From: Manis javanica
Lineage: Eukaryota; Chordata; Mammalia; Pholidota; Manidae
Length of the DNA: 64,000 nt
NCBI RefSeq assembly: GCF_040802235.1
Contig: NC_133165.1
Span: 45,831,629-45,895,628 of the forward strand
Reading direction: 5' to 3'
The notes under the pieces are model-generated. The model saw only the letters and a program-made list of their open reading frames with translations. It was not told the origin of the DNA and searched no databases. This document shows, piece after piece, positions 60,182-64,000 of this stretch; position 1 is the first letter of the stretch; the number at the start of each line of letters is the position of its first letter. The position numbers and the translations under genes were made by a program.

Positions 60182-60565
60182 TGTTGGGAGCCGGGGCTAT
60201 GTCCCTTCCCCCACGTCTGAACGCAGCATGGGAAAGCACAAGCTTGAGAGCAACCGGTGCAGTCCTTGGAAGTTATCTGCTCACAAAAACATATCTTGTC
60301 CTTGAAGATGAGCCAAGACTCCTCGCTCTGAAAATAGGGAGACCTTGAGGATGTGTGAAAACACCTCCCCGCCAGCGCCACCTAAGGTCCAATTATCTCC
60401 TGACCCACCCCTTACTTGCTACTTGTATAAATTGAGCCTGTAAACAATAAACTTTGCCAGCTTGATCAGACATCCTGTCTTGCTGGTCATTCTTTGTGTC
60501 CCTTGCTTGTCTCATTTCTGCAGGCGTCACTGGCACACTCCACGTTCGTCCCGCGGGCCGGGACA
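60182..60565 (+). repeat. 3' LTR, complete
   Basis: 384 bp from TGTTGGG to GGGACA, with TATA-like and AATAAA motifs. It keeps the 15 bases lost from the 5' LTR. Confidence 0.92.
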
Positions 60566-60624
60566 ATATTTCATGCAACTAACAGAAAAAAGCAGGAGTT
60601 GCAGTACTTGTATCAGACAAAACA
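60566..60624. repeat. 59-bp direct repeat flanking the provirus, right
   Basis: Identical to 55876-55934; the interrupted L1-F continues from here. Confidence 0.95.
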
Positions 60625-60989
60625 GACTTCAAAACACAGAAAGTAACAAGAGAAAAAGAAGGACATTACATAATGATAAAGGAGTTAATCCAACAAGAAG
60701 ATATAACCATTATAAATATCTATGCTTCCAACACAGGAGCACCCACATATGTGAAACAAATACTAACAGATCTAAAGTACTGTGAAAACACCAGTAGTTG
60801 ACAAAAGAATGAGAGGCAACTCTGTCCTTTCTGTGCTCGCACTCTTCATGTGAAGGCAGGCTTGGGTGTTGTGGGTACTGTCTCCAGAGTAGATCATTGC
60901 CTTTCATCGCTGCCTCTCAGCACAGGCCTGTCGTTCATTCAGGGTCAGTGGACTATCCAACTCTGTTTTGTATCTGGAAGATGTTTCTG

Positions 60990-61770
60990 ATGATTCTTTC
61001 TGCAAAGTTGCGATCTTCCGGCTCGGGAGCCGCCACCCGGGTTCGGGCGGCACGGGTGCGGCCAGGGTGCGAGCCCGCCTCGCAAGCCCAACCCAGTGTC
61101 CTCGTTGCCGCCGAGTTTGGAGAATCCAGTGAAAACGCAGGGCGCCGGAGCCCACGCAACCGGTACCGGCCTGGGAGGAGCGAGGATGCTCTGAGCGCCG
61201 CGCCGGGGGCGGGGCGAGCGTCACGCGCCCCGCCGCCAGCCGGTCGTCCGGGGAGGAGTCCCCGCGTCGCCGGCGGCTGCAGGGACGGCCGCGCAAGGCT
61301 CGCGTGCCCCGGGGCCTCCGCCTCCCGGGGCCCGCTGCTCAGGCCGGCCGGTCGTCCCGGCGAGCTTACCGCGAGCCAGCCGCCCTCCGGCCATGTCGGT
61401 GGCAGAACCCCTCCGCGGGCCTGGGGCCGCACCAGACACATCCCCGGGACACACGGGCCCCGCCAGGATGCCGACTTCCCCGGGTGCCGGGGCCCGGCTC
61501 CCAGCGCCTCGGCCCTCCCGAGGAGTCGGACCCCCAGGCGTCAGGTCGCCGCCCTAACAGCGCCCCCTCCCCGGGCTCTCCAGGCCCCGCGCGCGCGTCT
61601 GCCCGGCCGGCGTCCCCTGGAGGCCTCCAGGTGTCAGGCTCCCTCCGCGGGAGCCGTGGGCGCGCTGTTGATGGGGCCGCCGCCGCCGCAGGCACGGAGC
61701 ACACGGGCTGGGGCGGCGGCCGCGCGCCCTCCCCACCGGTGGGGACGATGGGCGTCTCTTAGTGCCTTTT
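60990..61770. promoter_or_regulatory. Strong CpG island, owner unknown
   Basis: Very dense CpG over about 0.75 kb, including 'gcgccgcgccgggggcgggg', with sharp AT-rich borders. Open frames run on both strands (for example 60897-61808 plus, 303 codons; 61441-60953 minus, 162 codons), as expected of stop-poor GC-rich DNA. The minus-strand piece KIATLQKESSETSSRYKTEL at about 61019-60960 looks protein-like but is unrecognised. It is possibly the first exon and promoter of a gene beside or overlapping the POM121-like locus. Confidence 0.6.
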
Positions 61771-61799
61771 TCCACCTAGTATATACTAGAGATAATGGC

Positions 61800-62240
61800 A
61801 GTATATAGAAATTCATTTTTTTTTTACAACTGCATAGTTACTCCAATTGTCTATTGATAAACATTGGGTTGTTTATGCTATTACACACATGGTGCCATAA
61901 ATAATACTTTAGTTCATATGCCACTTCACACTTTGGTCATTATACTTCTGGGATAAGTTCCTAGAAGATGTAAGTCCCAGGTCAAAGGTTACGTGCATGT
62001 GCAATTTTGCTAGATGTTGTTAGATTTCCCCCTTAGCGTATGAATTATTTAGCATTCTCACCAGCAGTGTATGGGAGGCCCCGTTTCTCCACGGTCTCAC
62101 CAACGGATTAAGTTGTCATAGCTTTGGGTTTTACCAGTTTGACATGTGAAGAAGAGTATTTGTGTCTCTTCTGAGGGAGTTTGAGAGGCTTTTCAATTAC
62201 TCGAGAAACATAATTCCGAGTGAACTAAAGATTTAAATGT
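61800..62240 (-). repeat. Old L1 fragment
   Basis: Phrases such as 'ctattgataaacattgggtt', 'aggtcccaggtcaaagg'-like text near 61970 and 'accagcagtgtatgggag' mark a diverged L1 3' region in reverse orientation. Confidence 0.65.
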
Positions 62241-62380
62241 AAAATAGAAACTGTAAAAGTATTTGCAAAAACAGACTTCTCATGTATTGCTCGTGAACGT
62301 GTCAGTTGGTATAGCTTTGTAGAGGGCAGTGTGATGGTAATTACCAACATTAGAGATGCACCTGCCTGCCCTTTGATCCA

Positions 62381-62579
62381 GCAGGCTTACATTTAAAAAA
62401 ATTTTTTTTATTAAGGTATTATTGATATACACTCTTATGAAGGTTTCGCATGGAAAAACAACGTGGTTACTACATTTACCCATATTATCAAGTCCCCACC
62501 CATACCCCAATGCAGTCACTGTCCATCAGTGCAGTAAGATGCCACAGATCCACTGTGTGCCTTCTCCCTGCAGGCTTAC
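62381..62579 (-). mobile_element. Short L1 3' end with 10-bp TSD
   Basis: About 180 bp of reverse-orientation L1 3'UTR (T-rich start, 'tgatatacactcttatgaag', 'cagtcactgtccatcagtg'), flanked by gcaggcttac at 62381-62390 and 62570-62579. Confidence 0.85.
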
Positions 62580-63300
62580 TTTTAGGACTTAATGCTACAC
62601 GTATAATCAAAGTCATATAAAAGGATGTTGATTATAGGATTATTTAAATAGCAGAAGCTTGGAAACAAAGTAACTGTACCTTTTCAGGGGGCTAGTTGAA
62701 TAGCTAACAGTATTTCCATAAGTTGAAATACTATGAAACTATTAAAAAGAATAAGGTAGTTCAATAGGCACTGATGTAATGATCTCAAAAATACATAAAA
62801 AGATAAAGGTGCAGAAAGTGTATGTATAGTGTCCTCTATTTGTGCTGCTGGTTTCTTTAATCTTTTAATATACATAGAATAATTCTGACAGGGTATATTA
62901 GAAACTGGTGCTTACTGAGATAGGAGGAAAACTAACTTTTGAACATATATGTGTTGGAATTTGTAATGTGCTACAAGTATTACCTTTCCTGGTTTCAAAA
63001 AACTTTTAAGTATGGATCACTGTTAAGTAAAGAGTAAAATTCCCGGGTCCTGGCTATCCCAGTCTCCATCCCATAGGTCCCGATTGTTAATATTCCTACC
63101 ATGTGTACAAACACAGATAATACACAGACTTCTGGAGCTGTTTTACTCAAGTGGTATCATCACATATGTGCTTTTAACATGCTTTTGGTCATTATATATT
63201 GCATGCATTCTGTGTCATATAAACTCTCTTTAATGGCCTTTTTAAAATTAGAGAATGTGCAGAAAAACAGGTGTCATAAGCGCAACCATTCCATGTAACC
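62580..63300. other. No gene seen
   Basis: AT-rich DNA with old L1-like phrases at the start (a continuation of the fragment interrupted by the short L1) and otherwise nothing recognisable. Confidence 0.4.
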
Positions 63301-63329
63301 ACCACCCAGGCCAAGTTAATAAATCATTT

Positions 63330-64000
63330 TCAACATCCCAAAGCCCCTCTCATACCCACTCTCAATCACTACTCCTTCTCTCTTCTTTCCTGATTATTAG
63401 CACCACATACATATAGTTTTCCCTGTTTCTGAATTTCATATCAGTGGGAATAGAATATACTTTCTTTTATGTGTGGGTTCCTTCACTCAGCATTTTACTT
63501 GTGAGATTCATCCATGCTGTTGCAGGTAACAGAGAGTCTTTCATTTTCATTGTGGATTCTCTTGGACTGTAGGATATATCACAACTTAACCATTCTACCA
63601 CTGGATGTTTGGGTTTCCAGTTTGGAGCCATTATGTGTAATGCTGCTTTGGAAATTCTTGTATAAGTCTTGTGGTGCACATATATATCAAGTATGTGTAT
63701 GTTCGGTTTTAGTAGTTTGACCAATTGTATAAAGTGATGTTTCAAATGATACTCATTCCAGAGCATGGGAGATTTTGTTCCTGTGGTTACACATCCTCAT
63801 TGACACCTGCTGTTGCCAGTCTCTTTAATGATCCATTCCAGTGGGTGTGAAGTAGTATTTCATTGTGGTTTTAATTTGTATTTTCCTGATTACTGAGGAG
63901 TTAAAAGTATGAGTTCATTGGCCATTTGTACAATCTTTTTTATGAAGTGTCTGTGTAAATTTCTTGACTTTTCTATTAGGTTATTTGTCTTTTTCTTACT
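63330..64000 (-). repeat. Old L1 3' region, continuing past the window
   Basis: Contains 'ccttcactcagcattttact', 'attcatccatgctgttgc' and 'taccactggatgtttgggtt', the ordered landmarks of an old L1 ORF2 end/3'UTR read in reverse. No open frame. Confidence 0.7.

Larger units (their letters stand above)
55935..60565 (+). mobile_element. Betaretrovirus-like endogenous provirus, internally deleted
   Basis: Two LTRs (55935-56303 and 60182-60565), a tRNA-Lys-type primer-binding site (56306-56323), a gag matrix remnant, an AT-rich interior, an env TM remnant, a two-copy CTE and a polypurine tract. Aligned LTRs differ at 2 of 369 positions, so insertion is recent. No protease, polymerase or env surface region is recognisable, so it depended on proteins from other elements. 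The 5' LTR lacks its first 15 bases. Confidence 0.9.
55669..60772 (+). pseudogene. L1-F ORF2 amino-terminal remnant, interrupted
   Basis: Starts [18 protein letters not shown], is cut by the provirus at 55935, and its endonuclease part resumes after 60566 (IYASNTGAPTYVKQILTDLK). The reverse transcriptase was never present because the L1 is 3'-truncated. Confidence 0.88.
53906..60786 (+). mobile_element. L1-F: 5'-complete, 3'-truncated L1 split by a provirus
   Basis: L1 sequence runs 53920-55934, is interrupted by the provirus, and resumes to 60772. The 14-mer taaagtactgtgaa occurs at 53906-53919 and 60773-60786, so these are the original target-site duplications. The L1 contains 5'UTR, ORF1 and only the endonuclease part of ORF2, ending at 'ctaacagatctaaag' with no poly(A). 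'taaag' is shared between the L1 end and the target, suggesting microhomology-assisted priming inside the RNA. Confidence 0.9.

Noticed and set aside
1-64000. CRISPR arrays, bacterial operons, tRNA or rRNA genes
   Set aside because: No regularly spaced repeats, Shine-Dalgarno-led gene strings or cloverleaf sequences were seen; the window is clearly mammalian.

Overview
This is mammalian nuclear DNA: genes split by introns, CpG islands at promoters, long introns, and almost half of the window made of L1 (LINE-1) retrotransposons plus one young endogenous retrovirus. I see no Alu, B1/B2, CAN-SINE, Bov-tA or ERE-type SINE. This, with the L1 type, fits a placental mammal with little recent SINE activity. 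A pangolin is my guess, but the species is not shown by the sequence.

Layout. 1-8.7 kb: the 5' end of KCTD13 on the minus strand (coding exon 1 at 8089-8332, exon 2 at 6639-6808, CpG-island promoter around 8.05-8.7 kb). The low-coordinate side is its intron 2, with old repeats. 8.7-10.3 kb: no gene seen. 10.3-18.0 kb: L1-A, a full-length minus-strand L1 with an intact ORF1, an ORF2 with two nonsense codons, and a 1.8 kb non-L1 tail. 19.4-21.9 kb: truncated L1-D. 22.4-36.7 kb: dispersed, damaged exons of CLIP2 (CLIP-115) on the minus strand, an intron-bearing pseudogene interrupted by L1-C (26.0-32.3 kb) and a short L1. 37.9-38.2 kb: a small CpG-rich stretch. 38.3-39.8 kb: truncated L1-E. 40.7-49.2 kb: L1-B, a second full-length L1 with the same 1.8 kb tail. 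49.4-51.4 kb: two intact plus-strand exons resembling the nucleoporin POM121. 53.9-60.8 kb: L1-F, split by a betaretrovirus-like provirus (55.9-60.6 kb). 61.0-61.8 kb: a strong CpG island of unknown ownership. The rest is old L1 debris and unique DNA.

Main results. (1) L1-A and L1-B each have their own target-site duplication (TSD) enclosing both the L1 and the same 1.8 kb 3' tail. The tail contains a broken betaretroviral env transmembrane region, a constitutive-transport-element (CTE)-like RNA motif and a probable LTR end with AATAAA and poly(A). This looks like an L1 lineage that captured a retroviral 3' end by 3' transduction and kept mobilising it. (2) The provirus in L1-F has LTRs differing at 2 of 369 aligned sites, a tRNA-Lys-type primer-binding site and a two-copy CTE. 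It lies between 59-bp direct repeats and its 5' LTR lacks the first 15 bases, so it does not look like ordinary integrase-made insertion. (3) KCTD13 (human 16p11.2) lies beside CLIP2 and POM121 remnants (both human 7q11.23), pointing to an ancestral junction or a duplication hub. (4) The L1-B 5'UTR has tandem ~210-bp monomers and a 339-codon antisense ORF, in the position of primate ORF0.
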